Shown here in pieces: positions 48,849 to 58,170 of a DNA stretch of 64,000 nt. The stretch comes from Ensifer sp. LC163 (GTDB taxonomy: Bacteria; Pseudomonadota; Alphaproteobacteria; Rhizobiales; Rhizobiaceae), in NCBI RefSeq assembly GCF_001695855.1, contig NZ_MBSS01000012.1, positions 496,001-560,000 of the forward strand. The letters run 5' to 3'. The notes under the pieces were generated by a model. The model saw nothing but the letters and a program-made list of their open reading frames with translations, did not search any database and was not told where the DNA came from. Position numbers and translations under genes: made by a program. Position 1 is the first letter of the stretch. The number at the start of each line of letters is the position of its first letter.

Positions 48849-51800
48849 TCAGGAGGCGAGCCTGAGCCCCCGCTCCGTCGCGAATGCCAAGAAGCTCTCC
48901 GCGCTCAGCGGCTTGGAGAAGGCATAGCCCTGCAGCAGATCGCAGCCGAGAATGCCGATCATTTCGGCATGAGCCATGGTCTCCACCCCCTCGGCCACAG
49001 TCTCGATGCCGAGCGAACGGGCAATGTCGATGATCGACCGGATCAGCGCCTGTTCGGTACGGGCGCTGAGCACCGGAATCACGAGCTGCCGGTCGATCTT
49101 CAGTCGCTTCGGCTTGATCTTGAGCAGGCTGACGATCGACGTATGGCCGGTGCCGAAGTCGTCGATCTCGATGTCGATGCCGAGCTTCTTGATGCCCTCG
49201 ATGTTGGCGGTGACGATATCGTCGCTTTCATCGAGGAAGATGGATTCCACCAGTTCGAAGGAAAGCTGCCCCGGCACGATGCTCAGGCCCTCGAGCGAGG
49301 CGAGCAGCCGCTCGTCCTGCAGGCGCTTGGCCGACACATTGACGGAAATCTTCGGAACCCGCAGGCCGGCGGCCGCCCATCGCATCTGGTCGGCCAGCGA
49401 TTTCTCCAGGACGAGGCGGTCGAGGGCCGCGGTGACGTTCAGTTCATCGGCGATCGCCAGGAACTTGTCCGGCGTCAGAATGCCCTGGCGCGGATGGCGC
49501 CAGCGGATGAGCGCCTCAACGCCGGAGAGCGCCAATGTCGAGGCATCGAATTGCGGCTGGTACCAGGGCACGAACTCGTCGCGCTCGATGCCCTCGAGGA
49601 TTTCATCGGCTACGCGCTTGGCGGTGACGACTTCGGCTTGGAGGATCTGGGTGAAGAACTGATAGCGGTTGCGGCCGTTCTCCTTCGCGCGATAGAGCGC
49701 CATGTCGGCATTGACGAGAAGCTTGCGCGCGTCGGCGTGCGCCTGGCGCGCCACGGCAACGCCGATGCTGACCCCGAAGCGACAGGGAAACCCGTTGTAA
49801 TCGACGGGTTGGCGCATTTCCGCGATGATCCGGTCGCACAGCGCCGCAAGTGCCGCATCGCCCGGCGCGCCGGTTACGACGACGACGAATTCGTCGCCGC
49901 CGATGCGCGCCACGATATCAGCAGGCGCAATGTTGGAGCGCAGGATCTCTGACGCATGAACAAGCATCGCATCGCCGGCCGCGTGGCCGAGCGTGTCGTT
50001 GATCTGCTTGAAACGATCAAGGTCGATGTGAAGGATGGCGATACTCTGGGGCGCATCGGCGCTCTGGCCGGTCAGGCGCTCAAGCGCCTTGTCCAGCATG
50101 CGGCGATTGCCGAGGCCGGTCAGCGGATCGTGCAGCGAATTGTGTTCGATGCGGATCCGCGCCTGTTCGAGCTCGGCATTTTTGGCGTCGGCCATCGCCT
50201 TGGCGGCGCGCAATTGTTCGGTCATCACCACGTCGTCGGTGACATCAAGCGCGATGCCGACCAGCTTCCTGCGCCCCTCCGGCGAGACATGCAACTTGCC
50301 GACCGAGCGGATGTGGCGAACGGCCCCTTCCGCCAGAACCACGCGGGACTGGTGGACATAGGTTTCGCGGGCACCGATCGCAGTATTGACGGCTGATAGT
50401 GCGGATCCGCGATCGTCCGGATGCAACGCATTGAGCCAGGTTTCTTCGGTGGTGGCGCCATCGGTATAGACCAGCCCGTAGAGCTGGTGCATACGCTCGT
50501 CCCAATAGGTGACGTTGCTGTCGAGATCGGCCTCCCACATGCCGCAACGATAGGAATCGAGCGCCAGGTCGAGCCGACGCGACAGTTTCTCAAGATCCTG
50601 CTCGCGCTCGTAAAGCCCCTTCAGGGCCTGCTCGAGTTCCAGGTTCTGCTGGTCAACCTGGGCCTTGGCAGCCCCCAACCTTTCGCTCTTCAAAACGTCA
50701 TCGGTCACGTCCCAGCTGATGCCGGTGATCTTCGAGCGACCGTCGACCCCCTGATGGCCCGAACCGACGTTGCGGATATGGCGTATGTTGCCGTCAGCTA
50801 CCACCACCCGATACTGGGACCGGTACTCCAGGCCCTCATCGAGGCTGCGGAAGAGCGCGTTGGCGGCGATCCCGGCATCATCCGGGTGCACGGTCGAGCG
50901 CCATTCATCGTAGGTCGGCTCATCATCATGGACGCTAAGCCCATGCAGATGGAACATGCGCTCGTCCCAGGAGCGCTCCTGCGTTGCCTGGTCGATTTCC
51001 CATATACCGATCTTGGAGGCCTCGAGCGCCAGGTTGAGGCGATGCGAAAGCGTCATCACTTCGCCTTCACGCGCCCTGAGCTTGGCGATGTTGCGCTGGC
51101 GCTCGTTGACCAGGCCGCCCGTCAGCAGGATGGGAATGACGACGACGGCGAGCGCTGCCGCAATCGCCAGCCGCAGGTCTTTGCTGTTTTCGGGCAACTG
51201 TTCCCAGCCACCGATCGGTGTTGCCGCCAACTCCCAGACGCCGCCAGGCAGAACGAGTTGGCGCTTGGCCGGCGCCGCTCGAAAGACACCGTCATCGCCG
51301 AAGAAGGCATCCTGGATGCGCTCCGGCTCCGAAACGTCGCGAATCGCGAGATGTACATCGACATGGCGGTGGTTACCGGTGAACTCCGGCGTTTCGACAA
51401 CTTCCTCAAGCAGGCGGGCGGATCGATAAAGGGCTCTTTCATCGATGATTGCTTCGACATAGCCCCATCGTTCCATGCGGCCCTGGATCTTGGCGAAGAC
51501 GGGCAGGAAAAGTTCAAAGCCGTTGCGTCCGCTCGGCAGTCGGATAGGACCGATCATGACCGGCTTCACCGTGGATGACGCCCTTTCTACCGCCCGGCGG
51601 GTCGCCCCGAACTTGCTGAAGTCGGTGCCGACGAACCATTGCTGGCTTTCGCGGGGAAAGGCGATGCGAACGACGCCGCCAGGGGCCGCCGACGCGCGCA
51701 CCATCTGCGGGTTCTGCAGCAAGAGCTTGGTCGACATGATCGTGAAATCGTCGGCGGTCATCTCAGGATGAACGCCGATGCTGTTGGCGAAACCGTTGAG

Positions 51801-52028
51801 GGCAGCGATGTTGGTGTTGACCTCCGCCTGGAGCCGATTGGCAATGAGGTTCAGTTCATTCTCGACGTCGATCCTCAGATCGCTTCGGAAGTTTTCGCGG
51901 TTTTGGCGCTCATAGACGTGGCCGCCGCTGAAGACGACGATACCGGCAATGGCAGCCGGTATCAGCGACGGTTTCGCAAATCTGGCTGCCGCCCGAATGC
52001 GTTGGCGCAGAACGTCAACAATCTTCAC
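48849..52028 (-). CDS. CHASE-PAS-PAS-GGDEF-EAL membrane c-di-GMP enzyme
   Basis: 1059 aa from the GTG at 52028, preceded by GAGGGGA. A first membrane helix (SLIPAAIAGIVVFSGGHVY) leads to a periplasmic CHASE domain (~60-260: NRLQAEVNTNIAALNGFANSIG, ASSTVKPVMIGPIRLPSG). A second helix (LAIAAALAVVVIPILLTGGLV) precedes two PAS repeats (SWDERMFHLHGL, YWDERMHQLYGL). The GGDEF domain is intact (VARIGGDEFVVVV) but lacks the RxxD inhibitory site. The EAL domain is intact: EALIRWRHP, ISVNVSAKRL, FELVES, IDDFGTGHTSIV, LKIDRQL and VAEGVE. A bifunctional cyclase/phosphodiesterase driven by an extracellular small ligand is the likely role. Confidence 0.95.
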   Translation of the reverse strand: MKIVDVLRQRIRAAARFAKPSLIPAAIAGIVVFSGGHVYERQNRENFRSDLRIDVENELNLIANRLQAEVNTNIAALNGFANSIGVHPEMTADDFTIMSTKLLLQNPQMVRASAAPGGVVRIAFPRESQQWFVGTDFSKFGATRRAVERASSTVKPVMIGPIRLPSGRNGFELFLPVFAKIQGRMERWGYVEAIIDERALYRSARLLEEVVETPEFTGNHRHVDVHLAIRDVSEPERIQDAFFGDDGVFRAAPAKRQLVLPGGVWELAATPIGGWEQLPENSKDLRLAIAAALAVVVIPILLTGGLVNERQRNIAKLRAREGEVMTLSHRLNLALEASKIGIWEIDQATQERSWDERMFHLHGLSVHDDEPTYDEWRSTVHPDDAGIAANALFRSLDEGLEYRSQYRVVVADGNIRHIRNVGSGHQGVDGRSKITGISWDVTDDVLKSERLGAAKAQVDQQNLELEQALKGLYEREQDLEKLSRRLDLALDSYRCGMWEADLDSNVTYWDERMHQLYGLVYTDGATTEETWLNALHPDDRGSALSAVNTAIGARETYVHQSRVVLAEGAVRHIRSVGKLHVSPEGRRKLVGIALDVTDDVVMTEQLRAAKAMADAKNAELEQARIRIEHNSLHDPLTGLGNRRMLDKALERLTGQSADAPQSIAILHIDLDRFKQINDTLGHAAGDAMLVHASEILRSNIAPADIVARIGGDEFVVVVTGAPGDAALAALCDRIIAEMRQPVDYNGFPCRFGVSIGVAVARQAHADARKLLVNADMALYRAKENGRNRYQFFTQILQAEVVTAKRVADEILEGIERDEFVPWYQPQFDASTLALSGVEALIRWRHPRQGILTPDKFLAIADELNVTAALDRLVLEKSLADQMRWAAAGLRVPKISVNVSAKRLQDERLLASLEGLSIVPGQLSFELVESIFLDESDDIVTANIEGIKKLGIDIEIDDFGTGHTSIVSLLKIKPKRLKIDRQLVIPVLSARTEQALIRSIIDIARSLGIETVAEGVETMAHAEMIGILGCDLLQGYAFSKPLSAESFLAFATERGLRLAS

Positions 52029-52326
52029 TCTATTCCCCTCGATCCCCAACCGAAGGTAGCGATCGAGTCTTAAGATTGGCTTTCGTCACATTTCTTTGGA
52101 AAACCCTACAATTCATGGGGATACAATACGGAAGCACCGCCGGCGCCACCGGCAGAACGCTTGAAAACTGCACGTTTGGCGTTCAGTCTCCCTCGACCGG
52201 CCGGGCAGCCCCAAAAACGGGGGAAATGCCTGTCAAAAGCTACGGTGCAAGGCAATTTTTGCCACAATCGGGGATCAAAGGGTGATGACAAGAAGAATCG
52301 CAGATACATTGAAGAGGGCAAGAAAG

Positions 52327-52587
52327 ATGCGTTTTGTCATTGCCGCGCTCATGGCCACCGCCGGCTTGCTTTCGCCTTTGTCGGCCCTTGCCGAAAGTGC
52401 CGACGTGGAGGCTGTCATCACCGGCGTCGATACCGATCGCCTCAGCCTCCAGCTCGACGACGGCAAGAGCTACCAGGCGCCTGAAGAATTCAACTTCGAA
52501 GGTCTCACCGCCGGCGTAAAGGTTCTCGTGTTCTATACCGAGGTCGACGGCAAGCGCGTGATCAACGACCTGGAAATCGTCCAGTAG
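52327..52587 (+). CDS. DUF1344 small secreted protein
   Basis: 86 aa from MRFVIAALMATAGLLSPLSALA, a signal peptide cleaved before ESADVEA. The mature ~60 residues have the DUF1344 pattern EAVITGVDTDRLSLQLDDGKSYQAPEEFNFEGLTAGVKVLVFY, a small beta-barrel-like (OB-type) layout. Function unknown; predicted periplasmic. Upstream lies 298 bp without a gene; a perfect GC-rich palindrome follows the stop. Confidence 0.85.
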   Translation: MRFVIAALMATAGLLSPLSALAESADVEAVITGVDTDRLSLQLDDGKSYQAPEEFNFEGLTAGVKVLVFYTEVDGKRVINDLEIVQ

Positions 52588-52606
52588 GACCATTTAAGAG
52601 CCAAGT

Positions 52607-52626
52607 CCCGCCCCTCGAGGGGCGGG
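52607..52626. terminator. GC palindrome after the DUF1344 gene
   Basis: CCCGCCCCTCGAGGGGCGGG is a perfect 20-bp palindrome between convergent genes (DUF1344 and the histidine phosphatase). It lacks a T-run, so it is a weak or factor-assisted terminator at best. Confidence 0.5.
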
Positions 52627-52653
52627 GGTGTACTGACCCGGCACGCCGAAGCC

Positions 52654-53238
52654 TCAGATCCAGCCGATCGTGTTCCCGGCAATGCGCAACAGACGATCTT
52701 GCGGGATGGCAGCGGTTGCCGCCTCATCTTCGTCCATCTCACCAAAAAGCTTGAACAGCGCCCGGATGACGCCGCCGTGGCTGACACAGACCGTCGGCTT
52801 GTTCACGCCCTTGAGCCATGCGGCAACCCGCCAGGACAGGATCTCGTAGCTTTCGGCGTCATCGCCGGGCGGGATGAAATCCCATTTCACCTTGCGTCGC
52901 TCGGCAATGCGCTCCGGCACGGACCGCTTCAACTCCGGCAGCGTGAAGCCTTCCCAATCGCCGAAGGAGACTTCCTTCAGCCGGTCATCGGTGCGGTAGG
53001 CGGTGGGGTCGAGATCCATGGCCCGGCGAAGGCGTTCCATGGTTTCACGGGTGCGACCGAGCGGGCTGGCGACAAAGTCGAACTGCGCGGCGTCGGCCCC
53101 GAGGATCGCGCCAAGCGCAATCCCGTTTCCGGTCGCCTGCTGGCGACCGGTGTCGTTGAGGGGGATGTCCTTCTGCCCCTGGAGGCGGCTTTCCGCATTC
53201 CAGTCCGTTTGTCCGTGACGGATCACATAGATCAGCAC
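52654..53238 (-). CDS. Histidine phosphatase family protein (GpmB-like)
   Basis: 194 aa from a GTG at 53238. The phosphohistidine motif is VIRHGQTDWNAESRLQGQKDIPL (RHG near residue 7). Others are SPLGRTRETMERLRRAMDL, LKEVSFGDWEGFTLPEL with catalytic Glu, and VCVSHGGVIRALFKLFG with the second His. The family contains phosphoglycerate mutases and many phosphatases; the substrate is not readable. It lies 49 bp downstream of fabI on the same strand, perhaps in one unit with it. Confidence 0.92.
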   Translation of the reverse strand: MLIYVIRHGQTDWNAESRLQGQKDIPLNDTGRQQATGNGIALGAILGADAAQFDFVASPLGRTRETMERLRRAMDLDPTAYRTDDRLKEVSFGDWEGFTLPELKRSVPERIAERRKVKWDFIPPGDDAESYEILSWRVAAWLKGVNKPTVCVSHGGVIRALFKLFGEMDEDEAATAAIPQDRLLRIAGNTIGWI

Positions 53239-53287
53239 AACATCTCGCTCCGGGCAGGAGGCTGTTCGGGCCGGTGGGCGGCGCCGA

Positions 53288-54106
53288 TCAATCCTTGATG
53301 ACGGAGATATCCGGAGCGTCGACAGCCTTCATACCGACGACATGGTAGCCGCTGTCGGCGTGGTGGACTTCACCCGTGACCGAGCGCGACAGGTCGGACA
53401 GCATGTAGAGGCCGACATCGCCCACTTCCTCGATGGTGACGGTGCGACGCAGCGGTGCGTTGTACTCGTTCCACTTCAGGATATAGCGGAAATCGCCAAT
53501 ACCGGAGGCGGCCAGCGTCTTGATCGGGCCGGCAGAGATCGCGTTGACGCGAATGTTCTTCGGACCGAGGTCGACCGCCAAATACTTGACGCTCGCTTCG
53601 AGCGCAGCCTTGGCGACACCCATGACGTTGTAGTTCGGCATGACCTTCTCGGCGCCGTAGTAGGTCAGCGTCAGCATCGAGCCACCGTCCGTCATCAGCT
53701 TTTCAGCGCGACGGGCAACCGAGGTGAAGGAATAGACCGAGATCTGCATCGTCTTGGCGAAGTTTTCCGGCGACGTGTCGACGTAGCGTCCGGTCAATTC
53801 GTCCTTGTCGGAGAAGCCGATCGCGTGAACGACGAAGTCGATCTTGCCCCAATGCTTTTCAAGCGTAGAGAAAACCTCATCGATGGAGGCTTCGTCGCTG
53901 ACGTCGCAGTGGCCCGCCATGAAGCCGTCGATTTCCGCCAAGAGCGGCTCGACGCGCTTCTTCAGTGCATCGCCCTGATAGGTAAGCGCAACTTCGCCGC
54001 CTTGGGCATGGATGGCCTTTGCGATCCCCCATGCGATCGAACGATTATTCGCGACGCCCATGATGACGCCACGCTTGCCCTTCATCAAACCCGATGCCTG
54101 AGCCAT
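53288..54106 (-). CDS. fabI: Enoyl-[acyl-carrier-protein] reductase (NADH), FabI
   Basis: 272 aa, short-chain dehydrogenase fold. The NADH site is GKRGVIMGVANNRSIAWGIA, and the FabI catalytic pair Tyr-x6-Lys is in NYNVMGVAKAALEA, after TLTYYGAEKVMP. It reduces the trans-2-enoyl-ACP in the last step of fatty-acid elongation. All active-site residues are present. Rhizobia often have two FabI copies; whether this is the essential one cannot be told here. Confidence 0.97.
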   Translation of the reverse strand: MAQASGLMKGKRGVIMGVANNRSIAWGIAKAIHAQGGEVALTYQGDALKKRVEPLLAEIDGFMAGHCDVSDEASIDEVFSTLEKHWGKIDFVVHAIGFSDKDELTGRYVDTSPENFAKTMQISVYSFTSVARRAEKLMTDGGSMLTLTYYGAEKVMPNYNVMGVAKAALEASVKYLAVDLGPKNIRVNAISAGPIKTLAASGIGDFRYILKWNEYNAPLRRTVTIEEVGDVGLYMLSDLSRSVTGEVHHADSGYHVVGMKAVDAPDISVIKD

Positions 54107-54311
54107 GCATTGTCCCCAATACTGTCTGCCGGCATCGACGACGGCCGACGCCAGACTTCACAAAATTCAAAAACGCCAGACCGGCGCTGTCGGCGCACGT
54201 GCGGCAAATTGTCGAGAATTGCCTATGGCATAGCCGCCCCGGTGGTTCAAGCGCGGCCGAGATCAGGAACTGTTAGTCCCCGTAATATTGGTTCAGCGTG
54301 TCAACAATCCG

Positions 54312-55370
54312 TCACAAATAAAGGCCGTCGCGCAGCGATTTCATCAGGTCGGTGACCTTGTCGTCCGGCGTGTCGCGCAAGACGAGCCGCAATTCGACCA
54401 GCAGATCGCCGCGCGCGCCATAGGCACCCGGCAGCCCGAAGCCTTCGATGCGGATGACCTTGTCGGAGCCGGACCAGGCCGGGACCACGACCGTCACCTC
54501 GCCGACCGGCGTGGCGATGACATGCTCGCAGCCCAGGACGGCGCTCTGCAGATCGACGGGCAACGTCGTCAACAGGTCCAGCCCATTGGTGCGGAAGGAA
54601 CCGCTCTGGTCGACACGCAGGGTGACGACGACATCGCCGCGCGTCATGCCGGTGACGCGGTACCCCTGCTCTGCCAGGCGGACCGTCTGTCCGTCGACGG
54701 CACCCGGCGGTATCTGGACCTTGACGGTTTCACCATCGGGCAATTCCAGGGACAGGCGTTGACGATCGATCAGATCCTGGATGGTCACAGTCAGATCGAC
54801 AGAGAGATCAGGAACCTTATCGGCGGTCTTGGCCGCCCGGCCACGAATACGCCTGACGATGGCAGCGACGAGTTCCGCGGCCGGTGCTGCGGCGCGCTGC
54901 ATCAGCGGCGGCTCCGTCTTGGCGACCGCCTCCTGCTTCGGCTCGCTGGCGGGTTCAGGCTTCGGCTCGGGAGCCACAGCGGGTCTTTCCGGGGCCTTCG
55001 TCGCAGCCGGCTTCGGGGCAGGCTTGGCGGTTCTTGCACGCGTCTCCGTGCCAAAAATCTGCGAGACCGCCTCCTCGGCGGTTTCCGCGTCGACCGGCTG
55101 CTCCTCCGGCTCTGAGCCGCGCAGCTTCGCCTTCATCGCCTCCATGCGGCGCAGCTCGGCTTCACGCCGGGCATAGTCGTAGCGGCTTCTCAGCTTCGGG
55201 TCGCGCAGCAGCTCATAGGCCTTGCCGGCCTCGGCGAAGCGTTCGGCGGCTGTCGGGTCGTCCTGGTTGTGGTCGGGATGGATCGCCTTGGCGACCGAGC
55301 GCCACGCCGCCTTGATTTCGTCCTGACCGGCCGTGCGCCGGACGCCGAGGATTGCATAGGGATCACGCAT
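54312..55370 (-). CDS. J-domain co-chaperone (DnaJ/CbpA-like)
   Basis: 352 aa. The N-terminal J-domain has MRDPYAILGVRRTAGQDEIKAAWRSVAKAIHPDHNQDD (HPD motif at ~31-33; sequence shown in part), then FAEAGKAYELLRDPKLRSRYD. A proline/alanine/lysine-rich linker (~85-155) precedes the C-terminal substrate-binding domain (DLSVDLTVTIQDLIDRQRLSLELPDGETVKVQIPPGAVDGQTVRL ...). There are no zinc-finger CxxCxGxG repeats, so it is a CbpA-type rather than a true DnaJ. Stimulates DnaK ATPase. Confidence 0.93.
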   Translation of the reverse strand: MRDPYAILGVRRTAGQDEIKAAWRSVAKAIHPDHNQDDPTAAERFAEAGKAYELLRDPKLRSRYDYARREAELRRMEAMKAKLRGSEPEEQPVDAETAEEAVSQIFGTETRARTAKPAPKPAATKAPERPAVAPEPKPEPASEPKQEAVAKTEPPLMQRAAAPAAELVAAIVRRIRGRAAKTADKVPDLSVDLTVTIQDLIDRQRLSLELPDGETVKVQIPPGAVDGQTVRLAEQGYRVTGMTRGDVVVTLRVDQSGSFRTNGLDLLTTLPVDLQSAVLGCEHVIATPVGEVTVVVPAWSGSDKVIRIEGFGLPGAYGARGDLLVELRLVLRDTPDDKVTDLMKSLRDGLYL

Positions 55371-55587
55371 GGCTTGCTACCATTTTCTCTGATCGGCGGC
55401 CTCTCCCGGATGCCCGCCTTATGCCTCAAAACCGGGGACCAAGCGTAAGGATGGCATGTCCCGTTCACGGGCGAGGATGGGCAGAACTTGCTAAATATCG
55501 GTTAGCCGAGAGGAACGGCGGACCAGTTCAAAACGCAGATCGAGCCGTTCCTGCTGTGGTTTGCCGAAATGTGGTTAACACAGGATT

Positions 55588-56040
55588 TCAGGCACGCGGG
55601 CCGAAGCTGGTGAGGTACCACTCTCCATCGCCGAGCTGGCAGGTGCTGCCGTCGAACTTGGCGATGCCCTCATAGGAGTGGCGGGTCGTGGTGAACCGGC
55701 GGCAAAGCATGCCGCTGGCATTGTCTTCCTGAATGCTGCTGATGACGCCGGCGCTGCCGGAAGACGAATTGGCCCAGGGAATAGGGTTGAGCGACCCCTG
55801 CCCGAGTTCGGCTGAGGTGACCGCGTTGCGAACCAGGACCGCATCGGAAAGGCCATCGGAGGTCTTGGCAACGGGAACGGTGCCTGTCGAAACCGTGCGA
55901 TCGACGCCGCTGCCGAACATGTCGAAGCCGGCTCCCATGCAACCAGACAGGATGAGCACTGGCAGGCAAATTGCCGCGCCACGCATCACTGAGAAGGAAT
56001 ACCCCTTCTTGCCATCGATCCACTTTGCTATGTCTTGCAC
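55588..56040 (-). CDS. RT0821/Lpp0805-type surface lipoprotein
   Basis: 150 aa from the GTG at 56040, with CAGGA seven bases upstream; an ATG at 55986 would give a shorter n-region. [16 protein letters not shown] is the lipoprotein signal (lipobox LSGC). The C-terminus [33 protein letters not shown] has the CxxF...G..C...DG.W pattern of the RT0821/Lpp0805 surface-antigen family. Function unknown. It is divergent from pdxH across ~140 bp. Confidence 0.8.
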   Translation of the reverse strand: MQDIAKWIDGKKGYSFSVMRGAAICLPVLILSGCMGAGFDMFGSGVDRTVSTGTVPVAKTSDGLSDAVLVRNAVTSAELGQGSLNPIPWANSSSGSAGVISSIQEDNASGMLCRRFTTTRHSYEGIAKFDGSTCQLGDGEWYLTSFGPRA

Positions 56041-56180
56041 GGCAATCCTGTCAGACTCGCAAGAGCCGCACGTTTCCCGAGGAAGTCAACAAGCAGGCTC
56101 TGACATTTTCGATGCGGAAACACCGATCGGGCTCATCCCGAAGCGTTTCCGCGCCAGACATCACGGCGTTAGAAGGCAAT

Positions 56181-56801
56181 ATGGCGGTGAATGAGTTAAC
56201 AAGCGGTGACTTCACGGAAGCAAATGAGCCCTTTTCCCTTTTCGGCACATGGCTGAAAGACGCGGAAGGCAGCGAGATCAACGACCCGAACGCCGTGGCG
56301 CTGGCGACCGTCGACCCCGATGGACTGCCGAATGTGCGCATGGTTCTGCTCAAGGATTTCGACGAACGCGGCTTCGTCTTCTACACCAATTTCGAGAGCC
56401 AGAAGGGCCGCGAAATTCTCAGCTCCCGGAAGGCCGCCATGTGTTTTCACTGGAAGTCGCTCCGGCGCCAGGTGCGGGTGCGCGGACCCGTCGAAATCGT
56501 CTCGGAGGCCGAGGCGGACGAGTATTTCAAGTCGCGCCCACGCGGCAGCCGCATCGGCGCCTGGGCGTCGAAACAGTCCCGCCCGCTCGAAAGCCGCTTC
56601 GCGCTCGAAAAGGCGGTTGCCGAATTTACCGCCCGCCATGCGCTCGGCGAAATCCCCCGTCCGGAATACTGGTCCGGCTTTCGCATCCGTCCGACCTCGA
56701 TCGAGTTCTGGCACGACCGGCCGTTCCGGCTGCACGACCGCCTGGAGTTTCGCCGCGATGTACCCGAAGGCGGCTGGGAAAAGGTGCGGATGTACCCCTG
56801 A
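56181..56801 (+). CDS. pdxH: Pyridoxamine 5'-phosphate oxidase
   Basis: 206 aa from [21 protein letters not shown] at 56181. It oxidises PNP or PMP to PLP using FMN. Visible motifs are the FMN-binding [27 protein letters not shown] and [19 protein letters not shown] (FMN contacts), [16 protein letters not shown] and the C-terminal [24 protein letters not shown] signature. Length and motifs are complete. Confidence 0.97.
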   Translation: MAVNELTSGDFTEANEPFSLFGTWLKDAEGSEINDPNAVALATVDPDGLPNVRMVLLKDFDERGFVFYTNFESQKGREILSSRKAAMCFHWKSLRRQVRVRGPVEIVSEAEADEYFKSRPRGSRIGAWASKQSRPLESRFALEKAVAEFTARHALGEIPRPEYWSGFRIRPTSIEFWHDRPFRLHDRLEFRRDVPEGGWEKVRMYP

Positions 56802-56822
56802 CGGGCGATCCCCCCGCTGTGG

Positions 56823-57872
56823 CTAACCGCGGGCGAGCCGAAACGGAATCCCCGAGGCGAGCGCCGAGACATAACGGGCGCGCTGGAAGTGGCCGTTGAG
56901 CGAAATGCGCGGCAAGGCATGCAACGCCGCCGCCTCCGCTATTGTGCCCGGCATGGTGGTGACGGCGATCGTAAACCCCAGATCGGCGACAAGCCTGTGA
57001 TCGCGCGGCGAGACAGCCGGGCGATCACCGTAGGGATAGGCAAAGCTGCGCGGTCTCTTGCCCGCAATCGCTTCGATGCGGGCGGCGGACGCCTCGATCT
57101 CTTGGACGGCATGATCTTCGCTGAGCCGCGCGACCGCGCGGTGACTGATCGTGTGCGCCCCGAGGCTGGCGAGCGGACTTTCACTGAGGCAACGGAGACC
57201 GGTTTCATCAAGCGTCAGCGCTTTGGCGATCGCCGCAGCATCGATCCCATGCTCCAGTGCCGACGCGTCGAGCGCGGCGACGGCAGAGCTTTCATCACGG
57301 CTGTGGATATAGCCGGCCATGCGGCCAAACACCGCCTGCTTGTCCGCGGCGCTTTCAACCTCCAGCACCTCTACGCCGCTACCGAAATCGAACCGGAACC
57401 GGCTTGTTGCTGACAGCAGGTCGGCCAGCGTTTCCCACCAGAGCGTATGTGTGCGGTCGACGAACCCGCCGGTCACGAAAACGGTGAACGGTATGCCGTG
57501 CCGCGTGAAGACTGGCAGGGCATGGTCGAGATTGTTGCGGTAACCGTCGTCGAGGGTGAAGCAGGCGAAGGGCGCATTGTCCTTGTCGACAAGCGCCGTC
57601 GGCAGGTCGTCGAGCGCGATGAAGCGATAGCCGCCCCGCTTCAACTGGGCGATCGCCGTATCGAGAAACTCCGGGGTGATTTCGAGATGAGCGTTCGGAT
57701 CAAAAGCACGAGCAACCGGCGGCCGGACGTGATGCAGGGTGAAGATGGCGCCGCGTCCGCGCGCATCCGCCATCAGGCCGGCGCGGCTTAGACCGCCTGC
57801 CAGCTCGAGCCCGCCGGCGATCGCCGCGCGTCGCGTCCTCGTCTTGATGCCTGCCGTGATACCGCCCGCCAT
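56823..57872 (-). CDS. Polysaccharide deacetylase (NodB-homology, CE4)
   Basis: 349 aa. The NodB-homology domain has the catalytic CFTLDDGYRNNLDHALPVFTRHGIPFTVFVTGGF (TxxxDDG, metal Asp), the HxxxH region ASLGAHTISHRAVARLSEDHAVQEIEA and SFAYPYGDRPAVSPRDHRLV. It removes acetyl groups from polysaccharides or chitooligosaccharides. No clear signal peptide (the N-terminus is RRAAIAGGLELAGGLSRAG), so it may act in the cytoplasm or be poorly predicted. It is not the host-specific nodB. Tail-to-tail with pdxH. Confidence 0.88.
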   Translation of the reverse strand: MAGGITAGIKTRTRRAAIAGGLELAGGLSRAGLMADARGRGAIFTLHHVRPPVARAFDPNAHLEITPEFLDTAIAQLKRGGYRFIALDDLPTALVDKDNAPFACFTLDDGYRNNLDHALPVFTRHGIPFTVFVTGGFVDRTHTLWWETLADLLSATSRFRFDFGSGVEVLEVESAADKQAVFGRMAGYIHSRDESSAVAALDASALEHGIDAAAIAKALTLDETGLRCLSESPLASLGAHTISHRAVARLSEDHAVQEIEASAARIEAIAGKRPRSFAYPYGDRPAVSPRDHRLVADLGFTIAVTTMPGTIAEAAALHALPRISLNGHFQRARYVSALASGIPFRLARG

Positions 57873-57901
57873 ATCAGTCCATTCAATCCAGCCCTATCGG
57901 C

Positions 57902-57981
57902 TGCTGCACAAGTCTCTTGATCAACATTGCTTCAAGGGAAAGGTGTTGCAGCGTCCTTTGCGCGTCAGATCTGGCGCGCCA
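57902..57981 (-). repeat. Decayed mosaic repeat copy
   Basis: CTGCACAAG..CTTGATCAACATTGCTTCAAGG..GTGTTGCAGCGTCCTTTGCGCGTC..GGCGCGCC follows the order of the inverted copy at 7462-7567 (ctgcat, cctt-dyad, gcagcgacctttgcgcgtc, gacgcgc) but with many substitutions; the second stem is now CTTGA/CTTCAAGG. It lies upstream of the D,D-carboxypeptidase gene. Confidence 0.5.
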
Positions 57982-58031
57982 CCATGGAGGTTAACGGCGC
58001 GAGCGTTAAACCTTGCTGAAGGACGGTGGCG

Positions 58032-58046
58032 TTAATTTTTGGTTTA
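58032..58046 (+). promoter_or_regulatory. Possible CtrA-like site upstream of the D,D-carboxypeptidase
   Basis: TTAATTTTTGGTTTA matches the CtrA full-site layout TTAA-N7-TTAA at 7 of 8 fixed bases (last half TTTA). It lies ~125 bp upstream of the start codon. CtrA control of cell-wall genes is known in this class; the match is weak evidence on its own. Confidence 0.3.
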
Positions 58047-58170
58047 CCACCCCGACGAAAGTCGCAGGGAAAAAGCGCATTCTGCCTCAAAGTTGCAGCA
58101 AAGACACGGCCTTGTCGCAAAACGACACAGCTGTGGGCCTGCCCGACGGCGCATTTCGATGGGGACCGAC

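Noticed and set aside
48849-52028. Histidine kinase
   Set aside because: CHASE and PAS domains suggested it, but the C-terminal half is GGDEF-EAL with no HATPase or H-box motif.
56823-57872. Symbiosis gene nodB
   Set aside because: It has the NodB-homology domain but no neighbouring nod genes or nod box; a general polysaccharide deacetylase is the safer call.
57919-57932. Second FNR box (TTGATCAACATTGC)
   Set aside because: Only the first half TTGAT matches; the second half at the required spacing is ATTGC rather than ATCAA, and it lies in a decayed repeat.
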